Positions 63,179-64,000 of a stretch of 64,000 bases of DNA are shown piece after piece. The notes beneath the pieces are model-generated. The model made no database searches and was not told where the DNA came from. It saw nothing but the letters and a program-made list of their open reading frames with translations. Location of the stretch: contig NZ_JAJHNP010000022.1 in the NCBI RefSeq assembly GCF_020819595.1, forward strand, positions 1-64,000, in the 5' to 3' direction. Both the position numbers and the translations under genes were made by a program. The first letter of the stretch is position 1, and each line of letters starts with the position of its first letter. Source of the DNA: Streptomyces barringtoniae. GTDB lineage: Bacteria; Actinomycetota; Actinomycetes; Streptomycetales; Streptomycetaceae.

Positions 63179-63613
63179 TCACGTCGCCGTGCCCGACTTC
63201 GGCAGCAGCGGCACCATCCGGTCCCACCGCCCGACCTCGCATCCGTTGCTGCGGTCGTAGGCGGCATCGACGCTGCGTCCGGCCCAGGTACCGGTCACCC
63301 GGGCGGTGGCCGGTCCGCCGTAGAGCATGGTGCAGACGGTGCCGGGCGCCACCGGGGCGAACAGATCGCGCCCCCACTGCGTGTGCTCGTCCAGCACCCG
63401 GCAGGCCTCCGCGGCGTCCGGGTGGCTCCCGCCGGCCGGATGACAGAACAGCTCGTACGTCCCGTCCCACTCGGACCCGGCATGCCGCACGGCGACGGTG
63501 AGGTGATCACCGGCCTGGTCCTCGGGCCGCACCGGCGGCGGCACGACGGGCGCGGCGACCGCGGGAACGGCGGAGAGGGCGACCAGGGCGGACACGCCGG
63601 CGAGGACGGACAT
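63179..63613 (-). CDS. subtilisin-inhibitor-like (SSI family) secreted protein
   Basis: A 144-residue precursor with a Sec signal (MSVLAGVSALVALSAVPAVAA). The mature SSI fold has its two disulfide pairs in LFCHPAGGSHPDAAEACRVL and TVCTMLYGG...NGCEVGRW. By alignment with SSI (C-P-M-V-Y), the reactive-site P1 residue is the Met of CTMLY. The protein inhibits subtilisin-like serine proteases outside the cell. The ATG at 63613 gives the normal length. Confidence 0.92.
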   Translation of the reverse strand: MSVLAGVSALVALSAVPAVAAPVVPPPVRPEDQAGDHLTVAVRHAGSEWDGTYELFCHPAGGSHPDAAEACRVLDEHTQWGRDLFAPVAPGTVCTMLYGGPATARVTGTWAGRSVDAAYDRSNGCEVGRWDRMVPLLPKSGTAT

Positions 63614-63881
63614 GCCACCGCCATGTACACGCCCCCGCCGAGGGGCAGCGACCCCCGGATCCCGCTGGGGGGCTCTGCGTCCCTGACCCCGCTGAAGAAG
63701 AATGACCATGCCCTGCCCAACGCCGCGGGCCCCCGGACGTTGCGTCTTGCGCCGCGCCGGACCGAAGCCCTTTGCCCTGCGGCCCGACTGCCTAGTACCG
63801 TGGGGGGCGATTGGTGACAGGCCGCTCGGCTGTGTCATCATCTGCACGCACCACTCGCGCGCTCGCGTGAGCGGTTGTGCT

Positions 63882-63972
63882 GGAGGCGTCGCCTAGTCCG
63901 GTCTATGGCGCCGCACTGCTAATGCGGTTTGGGCCTTAAAGCCCATCGAGGGTTCAAATCCCTCCGCCTCCG
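63882..63972 (+). tRNA. tRNA-Ser (anticodon GCU)
   Basis: A 91-nt class II tRNA. The acceptor stem GGAGGCG pairs with CGCCTCC, discriminator G. The anticodon loop CTGCTAA has GCT at 63918-63920, with a long variable arm GGGCCTTAAAGCCC. It differs widely from the GCU isoacceptor at 25093. Confidence 0.95.
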
Positions 63973-64000
63973 CACCGATCCCGAAGCCCCGGTCCCCACG

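Noticed and set aside
62494..63470. Several long frames in the low-complexity tract
   Set aside because: All six frames are open together, which indicates composition bias and not coding.

Overview
This is about 64 kb of very GC-rich actinobacterial chromosome, almost certainly from Streptomyces. The codon bias, frequent GTG starts, GTGA/ATGA start-stop overlaps, a subtilisin-inhibitor (SSI) gene, the copper module and the gene order thiC - hisC-like - cydA/cydB/cydCD - serS - pheA - dyp - copCD - sco all fit the central part of a Streptomyces chromosome. Three perfect and two near-perfect parS sites and three groups of DnaA boxes place it on the arm next to oriC. oriC itself is not in the window. 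Nearly all of it is housekeeping core; I see no insertion sequence, prophage or CRISPR array.

Layout. 0-8.4 kb: a truncated His-rich YibE/F protein, a TPP riboswitch with thiC, a membrane protein, a metallophosphatase, a LacI regulator, a HisC-family aminotransferase and a cyclophilin-fold protein. 8.5-14.9 kb: the Rex-controlled cytochrome bd operon cydA-cydB-cydCD, with two parS sites in the cydB-cydCD gap. 14.9-20.7 kb: a HAD phosphatase, a luciferase-like monooxygenase, kptA, and a two-gene unit of an M24 peptidase and an alpha/beta-hydrolase-SDR fusion. 20.9-24.5 kb: a four-gene ABC-2 exporter operon. 25-29 kb: tRNA-Ser(GCU), a panC-like relic, HAD phosphatase, serS, a DnaA-box region and pheA.

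29-35.4 kb: an extracytoplasmic copper module (DyP peroxidase, CopC-CopD fusion, PCuAC lipoprotein, Sco, YcnI and a His/Met-bearing membrane protein). 35.5-46.3 kb: regulators (two RsbW-like ATPases, a GAF-SpoIIE phosphatase, a MocR regulator), aminopeptidase P, a small Prim-Pol-like protein, a secreted protein, a SEC-C protein and a glycerophosphodiesterase. 46.5-50 kb: an HtrA protease, tRNA-Ser(UGA) with a strong terminator, a Prim-Pol protein and a small Asn-rich secreted protein.

50.2-55.1 kb: a five-gene operon matching the mycobacterial igr steroid side-chain operon (two acyl-CoA dehydrogenases, a MaoC-DUF35 protein, a MaoC hydratase and an Ltp2-like thiolase). It is followed by a SigE-family sigma factor and a FadD ligase behind a perfect TetR-type palindrome. 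57.9-62.4 kb: a 1,497-residue hybrid sensor protein whose kinase core lacks the usual catalytic residues. The window closes with a low-complexity gap, an SSI-type inhibitor and a second tRNA-Ser(GCU). Most genes sit in short, translationally coupled units.
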